Assembly: GCA_008330645.1 (NCBI GenBank)
Contig: VLTN01000068.1
Coordinates: forward strand, 1-64,000
Direction of reading: 5' to 3'
Length of the DNA: 64,000 nucleotides
Source of the DNA: Cafeteria roenbergensis
Lineage: Eukaryota > Sar > Bigyra > Bicosoecida > Cafeteriaceae
Both the position numbers and the translations under genes were made by a program. Shown in pieces: positions 51,941 to 63,733 of this stretch. The notes beneath the pieces were generated by a model. It was not told the origin of the DNA and did no database searches. It saw only the letters and a list, made by a program, of their open reading frames with translations. Within the stretch, counting starts at the first letter, position 1; the number at the start of each line of letters is the position of its first letter.

Positions 51941-54900
51941 ATGGCCAGCTTTGACGAGTCGCCGGTGAGTGCCAGCGAAATGTGGCCTTGGGCTCCAGCC
52001 AAGCATTCGAGGGGATCCAGGCGCCGCAGCTTGCCGCCGCGTTGGTCATAGCACACGCATTTGTGGCTCCCCACTGGTCCCGTCGCAGGACGCTGACTCT
52101 GGCGGTCTGTCATCGCCAACGACGCCCACCGACTTGCGTCACGCGCTCGCTGCCCTCGTGGAAGCCTGCCAGGCGCCAGGCGCCCGCGTGGACCCTGACA
52201 CTCTTGAGGCGGCGCAACTGGTACTGTCGCTTGCGCCCGAGCCGGCTGACTCTCCGGAAGCGGGCAGCGAGGGGGACGATGCGCGCCTCGACCAAGCCGA
52301 GACAGAGCTCCACAGCAGCCCGCCGTCTGATTCGGACCATGCCTCGCCCGCTGAGGGCGGAAGTGCTGCCCCTGACGAAGACTCGAAGGACGAGGACGAG
52401 GCGGACCACTCGATGGACGGGGGTGCGCACCCAGCGGCGGAGGGCGAGGCAACGCCGCAAGGTTTGCAGCAAGCTCCAGCGCAAGTCGCCGCAGCTTGCA
52501 CCGTGGGGAGCGCCCCCGCCACGTCGGACCCGGCTGGTGCAGCCGATGGCGATGGCGAGACAGCAGCCAGGCGCGACGGGGTCGCACTGCAGCCGGGCTG
52601 CGGCGCTCAGGCCGATCCGGTCGAGGCTGCAGCTGCAACAGCACCGCCTGCCGACGCGAGCTGCGCTGGAAAGACGTGGGCCGCTGTGGCAAGCCAGGCG
52701 CAAGCAGATGCGCCGAGCAGCGCCCCCCACTCTCCCCCTGGCGGCGGCATTGGCGCGCCAATCGACAGCCAGTCTTCGGAGGCGGCAATGCTTGCGCTTC
52801 CCGCGAGCCCCTCAAGTCCCCCCGGCCAGCGCCTGCGGACGGCCTCCGCCACTTTCACCTCTCCCAAAGACAGCTTCATCGACCCACTGGCCCTAACCGA
52901 CAGCGATGACTGCGACGCGGACGGTACAACGCCCCAAGGGGGGGGCCGAGCGCGGGACGCGGCCTCGCCGAGCGGCAGAGCCGGCGACGGCGACGGCGAC
53001 GGTGACTGTGAGGAGGACAGCGGCAAGCCTCGAGTGGTGGTCCGGCCTCGCCGCTTGGACGTCCCTGCGTGGCCGCCGCTTCCCGCGAGCAGCACCTCCA
53101 CGCGTCTGATCGACTACGTGGCCGTGGTGGGCCCGCCGCTGCGGCACGCCGTCATCGCGCTGGCAGCGGCTCGCGCGCGCGCCCACGAGGCCAGGCAGGC
53201 GAGCAAGGAGGCGGCCGAGGCCGCGGCCACCCGCAGGCCCACAAGCCACGTGGTGCAGGAGGCGACGCAGCGCGCCGAGCGCCTTGCCAAGCACCTTCCC
53301 CCCGACGGTTTCGTGGCCCGGGCAGAGGTGCGGTCTCAGCAGCTCTGGCGGTTCCCCGCGCCGGGGTACGCGCCCCCCGCCGATGGTGCGTCGTCCCAGC
53401 CAGCCGCCGCACGTGCCTCAGCCCGAGGGGAAGCTGGCGCTGGAGCCGCGGGGCCAGACGCGGTGTCAGTGTCCGTGCCCGGCACGACACGCGCCCCCCC
53501 TCTGGCCCCATCATTCAGCGAGCGCACCGATGACGATGATGACGGCGGTGGTGAAGACGGTGATGATGATGATGAGGCGGCGGATGGGCCGGGGGAGGCA
53601 GCGAGTGGTGTGGGGGGGCGCAACGCCGCCTCAAAGGGCCCTGCTGCCGGCGCGGCCGCCAGCCACCCTGCAGGCTCGCAAGGTGTTCGGGAGGGCGGCG
53701 GCGGCTCGGGCAGCGCCTCCGACGTCGGCCTGGGCCCCGATGACGACAGCTCGAGCAGCGACTCCCTGCCTCCTGCCCCGCCAACGCCCGGGAACCCCGA
53801 CGACGTGGACGAGGACTCCATGGGGCTTCTCGAGGAGGGCGACGTGCCGCCGCTCTTCGCGATGCCGCACCCCGCGCACACGCCCTGCGCGCTGTTCGAC
53901 CTGCAGGCGCCGGGGCACGCGGTGGCGCTGCGGGCCTACGTGGGTGTGCCCATGCGCGGCAAGGGCGGCGCTGTGCGCACGGCGCTCGAGCGCACCGCGC
54001 TGTTCCGCGCGTCGGGCAGGCTGCACACCGCGGTTGTCCGCGGGCAGGACCCCAACAGGGACGAGGACGCTTGGGAGATGGTGCTCCCCGCGGTCACGAC
54101 GGGGGAGGGCGCGCGGCGCGTGGAGCTGGCCACGGCGGCGGCGTGCGACGCCGAGGCGCGAGACGCCGAGCTGCTCCGAGCTTGGGCCGCCGTGGAGCGG
54201 GCCGGGGCGGGCAGCGCCGGGGCAGACAGTCGCGCGAGCGCGCGAGCGGCCACCGGAGCGCCAGCGAGCTGGCTCAAGCCTCGATGCGCCGGCAGGAGAG
54301 CGACGCGGCCGCGCCTGCTGACCGACCCCGCATCCCAGAGCGCCGTGCTGGTGGAGGCGGGGCACGACAGGTTCGCGGCGTTCGCCCTCACGTGGGAGGT
54401 CACCACCGTGTGCGGCCGGGCTGACCTGGCCACGCGGCCGGCGCGCTGGCTCCCAGTCGTGGTGGCGGTTCCGAGAGTGGTGGTCGTCGTGTCGCGGTAC
54501 CCCTGCTTCGCGCTGCACGCGGCGGCTGCGGCCGAGGCTGCCAAGTGCTGGCAGGACGGCCTGACCGAAGCCGTCCAGCGGCTCTGCCAGGACGCCTGCC
54601 CTCCGATGGTGTCCGTTGGGGGGCACATGTGCGAGGCGGTCCCGCCCCAGTCACGGGCGCATCAGGCCGCGACATCCAGCCAGCGCAAGTCAGTGTCCTC
54701 TCGCATGTTCGGCTGGTTCGGCCGTCGGCAGTCCAAGGGAGGCGACGACGCGGCGGCTGCCGGCGGGAGCGGGCACGACCTGGTCCGAAGCACAGCAGCA
54801 ACCGCGGCCGACGCGGAGCGGGCCGAGGTGGAGGCGGCGGCGGCATACGTGACCGACCCCTCGCGGGTGTTCTTCTGCGGGCCCGCGTCGGCCGCAGGCA

Positions 54901-57900
54901 GGCTCGCGCCGGGCGCTGCCGCGGTGGTGCCCCACCCCATCGAGGAGTTCGTGCCCGTGCTGAGCAGCACGCCGGAGGCCGTCGCGCTCGCCGGCCTGGT
55001 GGGGGGCTACGCGCCGCCGTCCAGCGCTGAGGCCCTCGCGCGCAGCCTCGTGCACGGCGGCACCGTGCCCTCCTTCGGCGGGGTGTTCGGCGTCATCCCG
55101 GTGGCGGCTGCCTGCGGCGGCGACGGGCTGGATGGGTCCTCTGCCGCTTCCCGGGCCAGAGCAGCTTCCGCCGCTGCGGCTGCCGCCGCTGCCGCTGCTG
55201 CTGCTGCGGGCAGGGGCAGGGCCGACGCCCCCAGCGCCGTTGCGCGCCTCGCAGCCGCCTGCGAGCGCCTCTCGGCGCGGCGCTGGCACCCCAACGCTGA
55301 TGCAAGGCTGCCCTGGGATCTGCCTGTCCGGAAGCGAGCGGCGCTGGCAGCGCAGATGGGTGCCCACGCGGCAGCCGGCGCGGTGCCGCCCATGGGGCGC
55401 CTCTCGCTCGGCGCGCCGGTTCTGGGCGTGGCCGGCGACGCGGCGGGGTCGGCCCGGCAGCAGCAGCTGCTGGAGCTTCGGGAAGGCAGCCAGGCCTTCT
55501 ACAACGCCTCCCACAGCCCCACTGTCCGTGCGTGGGGCGGCGCTCACGGCGACGCCACCTTGTTGGCCGATGACGGGGCGGTGCTGCAGGAGGAGGGGCT
55601 GGGCGGGGGAGGCGACCACTGGCCCCACGGCGGCGCCATGGAAGCTTACGACGCGCTGGAGACAGGGCCCGCGTCGTCGCAGCGGTGGTGGTGGATGCGC
55701 CGGCGGTGGCTGCTACCCCCGCACAGCGCCGACGGCGACTCGCTCGGCGGCGTGGGTTCAGGGGGCGACTTTACGAGGCCGCCGTTTGCGCCCGTGGGGT
55801 GGCTCCCGGTGCAGCCCTCGCCGTCGGCTGGCGCCACCGCAACGCGCCTCGCCATCGCGGCATCGGCCGGTGACGTGGAGGGGGTGCCCGCCCCCTTCCA
55901 GGGGGTGCCCTCCTTCGAGGCTGCCCGCCGCTCCGCCGCCGCCCTGTTTGCCGAGACCTGCCCCTGGTGGCACGAGCGCACGGCGCGGGCCTGCGGCCTC
56001 ATCCCAGACACGGCGCTGCCCCTCCCGATGGGGTTTTGGGTCGAGGACGCCGCTGCAGCCACGCTCAGCGCGGTGGCGGCGCGCGATGCCGCAGCGGCAG
56101 CGGCCGCGCTTCGCCAGGCCATCCCGGAGGACTGGGAGACGCAGGCCGGTCAGCCCTCGGGCGCTGGGCGCGGGGCCGACAGCGTGGCGGCACAGACTGC
56201 GCGCGATCCTCTCCGCGACCCCGGCCCTCGCGGCCACGTCGCGCAGGGCTCTGCCGCGTCGGAGCCTGCCCTGCCCGCCCACGGCGTGGACAGCCTCGCG
56301 GAGGCCCCTTCCTCCGACGCGCTGGCCGCCGCCAACCGCGCGGTGGAGACCGCGGCCGCCACCACCGAGGCGGCGGCCAGGCTGCTGCACGCGCGGTCGC
56401 TTCGCACGGCGCGCGGCGGCACGACGCTGGACAGCTCCGAGGCCCTCGGCGCAGTGCGCGCGTGGGCCCTGCCCCCGCTGCTGTCACTGGTGCACACGAC
56501 CCACCTGCTCATGGTGCTGGGGGCCCTCATGGGCGAGTACAAGGTGGTGGTGCGCGCCGGCCGGCTGCCCATTGAGGCCGCATCCGCCGCCGTGGTCGGC
56601 CTCGCCGCCCTTCTCCGCCCCCTCCGCTGGGTCTCCACCCTCGTCCCGCTGCTCCCTGCCAAGCTGCACCGCGTGCTTGAGGCGTCGGTGCCCGTGCTCT
56701 GCGGGGTGCAGGAGCTGCCCCCAAACTTCAAGCAGGACGACCGCACCGTGTTGCTGCACCTCGACCGCGATGACGTCAGCGTCCCGGAGGTGCTTCGGAG
56801 CGGCGGAACGCTCTACCGCGCCTACCTTGAGGTGCAGCTGCCGCTGTCCTCCGAGCTGAGCAAGGCGCTCGACGGGCCCTGCTCGGTGCTGCACAAGGCC
56901 GGCGGCCTCGAGCCGCCGCGCGCGGGCGACCCCCAAGGCGACATCGCGCGGGGACTCTTGCCGCTGTGGGAGGCGAACGAGGACCAACGCCAGGCCTGCA
57001 TGGCCGTGGCGGCCGTGATGGAAGTCTACGTGTGCGGCGTAATTTTGGGCCGCGTGATGCGCACTGAAGGGGTGCGGGTTCGCGGCGACGACGACAAGGG
57101 CGTGCTGGCCAGGCTGGGCGAGCGGAGGTCGTCGCCGGGCGACGCGACCGCAGCGCCCGGTTCACAGGCTGGCACCAGCGACGACATCCCGTTCGCCTAC
57201 GCCAGCACGGACAGCAGCGAGGAAGAGGAGGAGGAGGAGGAGGAGGAGGAGGACGACGACGAGGAGGGGGAGGAGCAGGAGCAGGAAGAGGAACAGGGCC
57301 AGGGGGAGCAGCACAAGGGAGAGGAGGCACGCGAGGAGGGGCTGGGCGAGGAGCACAGTCCGGACGCGGAGGGTGGTGCGCTCGGGAAGCATGGGTCGCG
57401 CGACGCAGAGGGCGGGCCAGACGCCGCGGACCACGCTGCTCGGCCCGATGGCACAGCACCGGCAGGGGCAGAGGGTCCCGCGCATGCCGCTGGCGGCGGG
57501 GTGGGCGACGTGGCTGCGGCCGCCGGGTCGCCCGCCAACGTGGAGACGGCCAGGCGCGAAGGCGCGTCCGTCACCGCCGGAGCGTCCGTCAGCAGTGGCC
57601 GCAAGGGCGGCCTTGGCGCGGCTTCGCCAAGCGACAGCGAGCCAGGCGACGAGACAGACGGGCCGGCCTCGGCGCTGCCTCGCATCGACTTTGACTCTGC
57701 CCGCCCTGTCCTGCGCAGCGCTGCGTCAGCGCGGGCCATTCTGGAGGGCAGCAAGCCCCCCTCGCGCATGACCAGCCGCTCTCTCAGCGGGGAGGGCAAC
57801 CCCAGCCCGGGCTCTGCCAGGACGTCGGGCCCCATGATTCGGCAGCGGGTCGAGCGCGTGCCGTCCGGCGTCGCCACGCCGAAGCCGCCGCCGACTGCTC

Positions 57901-59309
57901 CCCCCGCGTCCGAGGGCGCGGCCGGCGACGGGCAGGCGGGCCTTGACCCCGGCGCGGGGCCCCACCGCACCAGCGGCGGCGCATCGCCGGCCTCAGCGGA
58001 GTCCGGCGGCCGGCGCGGCAGCTCGGGCCAGCGCGAGAGCCTTGCGGCCTCTCGCGGCGGCCGCGGCCCGCTGGACTGCGGCATTTGGTCAGGCTGCGCC
58101 GAAATGCCCCACCCCCCGCCGCTGGAGCGGGCTGGGGAGCGCGTCCGCCAGCGGCTCAACACTGTGAGCCGCTTCTTCTGGACGGGGTTCTTGCAGTCGC
58201 AGATGCTGGCCGAGTGCCTCAGCCTCTATCTGAGGGCGCGCCTTCTGCGGAGCTGGCGCAGGCGGCGCGAGGCGAGGCGGCTCCGCGCGTGGTACGCCGC
58301 CGTCCAGGCCGCAAGGCGAGACACAGCCGATGCCATGCGCCCCCTCGCGCCACCCCGGGCGGCGCCTAGCACCCCCGTTGCTGCCAGCGAGGCGGCAGCG
58401 GAGGGCACTCCTGCAGCCTCTCCCGGCGGCGCCGGGCCTCTGCGCGAGGGGCGCAGGCGGGACAGGAAGCGGCGGCAGCGGTGGGCGTCGACGGTGCCTG
58501 CCGCGGCCGCAGCCGGGAAGCACTTTGACGTGGGCGCGGGCTCAGCTCGCGGCTCGGAGGCCGGTCCTCCCAGCCAGCTTGGCGACCACGGCGGGGCCGC
58601 GGCGCAGCTCTCGCCGTCCGGTATGCTTCCGAATGGAGAGGGGGGATCCTTCCAGTCGCTCGGGCGCGCCAGTACCGCCGCGGGGGAGGCCCAGCTGGAG
58701 GGCGAGGTGCTGCTCACGCCGCCCCCGCTGGGCCCGCGGTCCGAGACCGCGCCCGCGCACCGGTCGCACACCAGCCGGACCTCCAGCGTCCCTGACTCCG
58801 CCGCCATGGCCACGGGGTGGGACGACAGGCAGCGCTCGGGCCCCGAGCGGCGGCCTGTCGGGCCACAGCATTCTTCCGCCGGATCGGCTGTGTGGCGGCA
58901 GCAGGAGGCGGCCAGGCAGCTGGAGGCCTCGCTCATGGGCCGCGGCGGCCACGGCATGCCCGAGCTCCGCCCGGATGGCGACGAGGAGCGCTCGAGCGAC
59001 AGTGGCCCGCGGCGGTCGGACGACGCTGCCGCCCTCCCTGCGGGCGCGGCTGGGCAGGCAGCGAGCGCGTCGCCGCAGCGGGGCCAGCAGGCCCGAGCCG
59101 GTGCGCCTGCCACCTCGCCGGGCGCCAGCAGCGACGAGTTTGTCGACGGCCACGGCGAGTCTGTGTCTGGCGGGCAGGCTGCCCAGCACTGGGGCAGGGG
59201 CCATGACGTCACGTCCAGCTCCGCGGCCAGGCGACTGGGCACCCTGCGCTTCGACTCGGGCGATTCGGATGAGTTCCCGGTCCCAGGAGCGGCGACTCCC
59301 GACGAGTGA
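51941..59309 (+). CDS. Very large DENN-domain protein, about 2414 aa
   Basis: DENN proteins act as exchange factors for Rab GTPases. A 24-base first exon (51941-51964, MASFDESP) joins 52089-59309 in phase 0, donor GTGAGT, acceptor CGCAG. Residues up to about 600 are disordered and acidic. An uDENN-like part ends near 806 with VVVVVSRYPCFAL. The core cDENN lies at about 1466-1576: LLSLVHTTHLLMVLGALMGE, PLRWVSTLVPLLPAKLHRVL, VLCGVQELP. The dDENN-like end is less clear; KRFFxxFLxSQ-type sequence (FFWTGFLQSQMLAECLSLYL) appears near 2033. Between them lie an unbroken glutamate run (about 1719-1752) and disordered Ser/Gly/Pro stretches. The C-terminal 350 residues are disordered. Further introns cannot be excluded. 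Confidence 0.8.
57220..57310 (+). repeat. GAG-rich coding tract (poly-glutamate)
   Basis: Near-pure GAG/GAC codons inside the DENN gene, giving about 11 consecutive Glu then Asp, Glu and Gln. Simple-sequence expansion within an exon. Confidence 0.85.
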
Positions 59310-59664
59310 CCGTCTGAGGCTCGGCAGTTGACGAAGCCGGGGCTGCCGTGTGCGTGCCATTGCGTGTGAACCGGTGATCCGCGAGGCAAGTCCTCGGCAG
59401 GCCTTGGCGTGACATTCGAATCTGCACCGGCAGCGGGGCACGGCGGGCTGTTTTGCACGCAGGCACACTCATTCCGCCGTTGCAATTTCCAATTCAAGTC
59501 TGTGATCAGTCGTGCATCCGCTCTGCTCTGCAAGGAAGCGAGAGGCGCGCTGCCTGATGGGAGGACCGAGAGGGGAGCACTGCACGTCCAGCCGCCCCCC
59601 CTCCCCGCCCTTGCACTATCAGGAGCGCTCAAGACGCTGGCTGGGTCCGCTGCGGCGCTGCTGC
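59310..59664. other. Gap between convergent DENN and fusion-protein genes
   Basis: 355 bases of lower GC than the flanks, with a TTGCAATTTCCAATTC patch near 59481. Presumed 3' untranslated regions. No gene seen. Confidence 0.5.
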
Positions 59665-62600
59665 TCAACGGACGACGTGGTAGAGCGCCGACTCGCCGTC
59701 GTGGCCGGGCCAGTGGCACTGGTCGACGTCGCCCTCGATGATGACGTCGAGCATGAGGCGGTTGAGCACCGCCTCGAACTCGATGACCTGGAGGTCCACG
59801 GGCAGGGCGGAGGGGATGCGCCACACGGGGATGCCCTCGGCGGCAACCATGTCCTCTGCCATGGTGGCGATGCGGCGGTCCGCGGGGCGGCCGCTGTCCA
59901 GCAGCACGACGACGGAGTCAGCCTGAGCGCGACCGGCCAGCGCCGGGTCGCGACGGTGCGAGAGGAGGAGGAGCTGGTGCTTGCCGTGCGGGAACGAGAG
60001 GAAGTCGCTCACGCTGGGGGTGGCGAGGAGCATGCCCTCCTCGAACTTCTTGCAGGCGTTGATGAGGTAGTCGCTGAGGGGCGGCGAGGCCACGAAAGCC
60101 ACGTCACGCAGCGGGGTGGCGCGGGAGGGGATGTCCGACTTCTTCTCGGCGGCGGAGGCCGCCGCAGCTGCCGCTGGGGGGGTGCCGTCCTCCTCCTCGG
60201 ACTCGTCGGCGCCGAACGCGGGCTGGGGGCCGGCGGCGTCGGCGCCGTCCTCAGACTTGCGGAGCAGCCCCTTGGACATGCAGCGCGCGGAGGCGATGAG
60301 GGTCTCGCGGACGGCCTTGGGCACGGGGGCGGCCTCGGCGGCCTCCACCGCGGGGAGCACGATGGCGGGGTCGGGCAGGGACGGGGCGCACCAGGCGCGC
60401 ACGCACTGGTAGACGCGGAGGAAGCCGCAGGCCGGGCCGACCACGCGGACGAGGACGCCGTACTCGTCCTCCATGGGGAAGGTGACGACGGCGCCGCCTC
60501 CGGGGTGGGCGCGCACGGACTGGATGCGCGCGTCCTTGTCGGGGCGGTGGCGCGTGGAGACGGAGGTGAAGAGGATGACGCGGTCGAAGGCGTGCATGTG
60601 GCGCAGGGCGGCCCAGGAGTTGGGGCTCAGGCCCTGGGAGATGACCACCAGGATGGAGCGGCGGCCGGAGCCGGCCGCATCAGTCTGCACGCCGCTTGCG
60701 AGGCGGCCAAGGTGGCTGCCGTCCACGAGCGACTCGGAGCTCTTGGGGGCCGGGGTGCCCGTGGAGGCGGAGCCGGGACCGACGTCGACGTCGAGGAACG
60801 CGGTGAGGGGGGCGAAGCGCGCCGACGCGTCAGTGTGGCGCTGGAGGAGCGACACCAGGTAGCGGCCGTGCGCTTCGGACGACCCCACGCCGGTGATGAC
60901 CCAGTTGGCGGTGGAGGGGTCCACGTCCGCGCCGAAGACGGCGGCCGGGTCCAGGGCGGGGATGTCGGCGGCGGCGCGGGCGGCGGCGAGCTCTTCGGCG
61001 CTGAGCTTGGCGCCGGCATCGCTGCCGGCGCCCGTGGGGAAGGCGGGCACCTCGTCAGAGAGCATGGAGCGGAGGGTGGTGGGAAGGGAGGCTGCGCGCG
61101 CGCGGAGGAGGGCGTGGCCGCGGTCGAGCTCGGCGTCGCCGACGAAGACCCACTCCTTCACCTCCACGCTGTACTGGCGGAGGGCGGCGGCGATGGTGGC
61201 GTGCTGGCCGGAGGCGAGCACCTTGACGGCGGTGGCCCCACGGAGGTGGCGCTGCAGCACCCAGGACGCGGCCTTGAAGTCGCGGGTGTCGGCGACCACG
61301 CCCTTGCGCTGGCCGTCGACGAGCACGCCGCCGAGGCCGCGGCCGCGGCCGTCGTGGAAGAAGAGGGTGACGAGGCCCCACCCGTGCTCGACGATGCGGA
61401 GGATCGACTGCTGGTAGCGCTTCTTGTAGCTGCGGTCCAGCAGCGGGAAGCGGTTGAACACGCTCTCCGAGTGGAAGCGCACCAGCGGCACCGACTTGGT
61501 GGCCGCAGAGGCGGCGCCGGCCTTGCTCGGGGAGGCGGGGGTGCGCGACGCGGCGGCAGCGGCGGCAGCGGCGGCGGCAGCCGCGGCGGCGTTGGTCCCG
61601 GCGGCGGCGCTCGCGGCGGCCGCTGCGGCCTCCCCCTGGTCGGTAGGGGGCGGCTGGCCGATGTCGAGGTCGGTGCCCGGGTCTCCGTACTCGAGCACCA
61701 CGAACTCCTCCGAGGCGACCACGTCGTAGTACACGTTCATGCGGAACCAGAAGACGGCGCAGTCGAGCACCTCGCCGGCGGCGGCCTCGCGCAGCTTGCG
61801 GTCCAGGTCCTCGGGAGAGAGGGCCTTGGCCTCGGCGGACTCGGGGTCAAAGTCGGCAGCGTCGTCGGCGGGGAGGGTGTCCACATCGGCCTGGATCCAG
61901 ACGCGGCCGCGCAAGGGGCGCTCGGAGATGATGCGGACGCCGGCGGCGCGAAGGGCCTCCACCTCGCGGGCGCGCAGCAGCATGAACCCGTCGACCGTGC
62001 CGAGGGGCAGGCTGTAGCTGGACACGTGGATGAAGCGGGGGACGCCGGGCAGGATGTGCGGCACGATGGGCTCGGAGATGCGCACGCCCGCGGCGTCGTA
62101 GACGGAGCGGTCCGCGGTGGCCTGGTCCAGCGTGTGGCCGTAGCGCTTCTTGGACCGGAGGTAGGCGATGTTGAAGCGGGTGGGCCGCGCCTCGATCTTT
62201 TCGGTGCGGGCGATGGGCAGGTCGTGCTCCTTGAACGCGCTGATTTTGTCCGGGTTGTTGGTCAGCATGATCCACTTGGGCGAGATGCCCAGCAGCTTCA
62301 CCGCGTCGGCCACACAGCGGAACTCGCGGTGGTCGGCCTTGAGGCCCAGCTCGCGGTAGATGTCGTAGGTGTTGATCGTCTCGTGGCTGTACTGCACAAG
62401 CATGCGGTCGCGAGACTTGCACACGTACGAGGCGCCGCGGCCCTCGTGGCTCGCACCGTACAGGAAGAAGAGGATGCCCTTGCCCAGGCGCACGATGCGC
62501 TCGAGGGCGCCCTCGAGCTGCTGCACGCAGTCGCAGTCGCGAGCGCCGAGCGTCTCGGACGTGACGCAGCAGGAGTGGACGCGCGTGGCGAGCTCCTCGC

Positions 62601-63370
62601 TGTTCAGATCGCCGTAAGTCAGCGCGAGGATGTAGCCCTTGGCCACCACGTCCTGGTAGATGAACGTGCGCCACGTCACTGGCTTGCCTGCGTCGTCGAG
62701 GATGCTGGTGCGCAGCATCTTTTCGCCCAGGAAGATTGTGGTGCCCGTCATCACCCGCTCGTCCGCTGTGGCCCGAAGGTGGCCGTGCGTCTTGTTGATG
62801 TCCTGGATGGCCTTTGCGGACCGGAAAACGTCGCTGCCGAAGCCGCGAAGCTGCCGCTCGGCCTCCGGGGTAACCGGCAAGTCAGCAGCGGCAGCCGCTG
62901 CTTCCTCGCGGACCTCTGCGCGCGCGCCAAGCGGCACGGGGAGGGGGGCGGCACGCGGCAAAACAAGTCGCGGCGCACCGAAGCTCGCAAGCTCGCCCCA
63001 CTCGTGCCAGCGGCGGGCGCGCGCTGACGGGTCGGGGCGCGGGAGACCGCGGGAGCAAACGGAAATGGATTGCAAAGGGCAGCGCTGCATGGTTTGTGGC
63101 CGCGGCTGGCGGCAGGCGCCCCAGAGCCGACCCAGACCCCCCTCCGGGGGCCCAAACGCACTGCCAGTGCGCATTGCCCTCTATGGGCCGGGCGCGCAGG
63201 CTGGCACAGCCGAACCAGCGCTGCAGCAGCGGGGCCAAAGTCTACCGGCCACAACCTTGACGCCAAGAGGTTCAACAGCAGGGCTCTGGCCAGGGCACGG
63301 GTGGAGCGCGCGGCGGGAACGGCCTCTCACCGCTAAGCATCTTGGGGATCGCAACTGCGGGGGGGTCCAT
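59665..63370 (-). CDS. GTP cyclohydrolase II-like tandem fused to a GlmS-like double SIS region, 1096 aa
   Basis: Exons 63370-63331 (MDPPAVAIPKMLS) and 62915-59665, phase 1; an alternative unspliced ATG at 63174 would add an unlikely leader. Domain 1 (about 40-280) is GTP cyclohydrolase II: RVHSCCVTSETLGARDCDC keeps the three zinc cysteines (C130, C141, C143) with RibA spacing, and KADHREF keeps the Asp and Arg of the active site. Domain 2 (about 395-630) repeats the fold with VRFHSESVFNRF and ADTRDFKAASWVL but without the zinc cysteines. Domain 3 (about 685-1096) is SIS-like: ITGVGSSEAHGRYLVSLLQ, ILVVISQGLSPNSWAALR, then FPHGKHQLLLL and VLNRLMLDVIIEGDVDQ, as in GlmS. No DHBP synthase domain. 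The pathway could be riboflavin, an Urc1-type uracil route, or something new. Confidence 0.85.
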
Positions 63371-63472
63371 GGTCGTCAAGAGCTCCGGCCGATCCGAGCT
63401 GGTGTGCTCCGGGGAAGCAGCCACGCTGAAAACAAAGAGAGGCGTGGTCACTCGATATTAGCAGACGGATGA

Positions 63473-63482
63473 ATATGCATAT
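63473..63482. promoter_or_regulatory. AT-rich palindrome ATATGCATAT upstream of the fusion gene
   Basis: A perfect ten-base palindrome about 105 bases upstream of the fusion-protein start codon. It stands in the most AT-rich patch for several kilobases. It could be a core promoter or operator-like site; this is inference from position and composition. Confidence 0.3.
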
Positions 63483-63702
63483 CTGCGTTCAGCATGGCTG
63501 ACGCAGCGCGCAGCCGGCCCGGGAGAGCCTCGGCGGCCAGCTGGGTGGTCACGCAAATGCAAGCGCCACCACAAGCGCCGATTGCCAGCCGGAAACTGTG
63601 GGCGCCGGTCGCCGGACACGGTCCGCACAGTGCCGTGTCGGCTGCTGCGACTTCAGGCGTGACTCGGCCGCGGTTGCCGCCAGAACACGTCTACTGCACT
63701 AA

Positions 63703-63733
63703 ATGGACAGCGTGGTGGCGGCCAGCTCTCCTG
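63703..63733 (+). CDS. Possible first exon of a gene leaving the window
   Basis: ATG followed by codons for MDSVVAASSP and a GTGAGG donor at 63734, the same form as other short first exons in this window. No downstream exon can be confirmed before base 64000, so this is a weak call. Confidence 0.22.

Noticed and set aside
62916-63174. Fusion protein starting at ATG 63174 without splicing
   Set aside because: It would add a Cys/Arg/Pro leader with no domain. The ATG at 63370 joins by a GTGAGA donor and CGCAG acceptor in matching phase.
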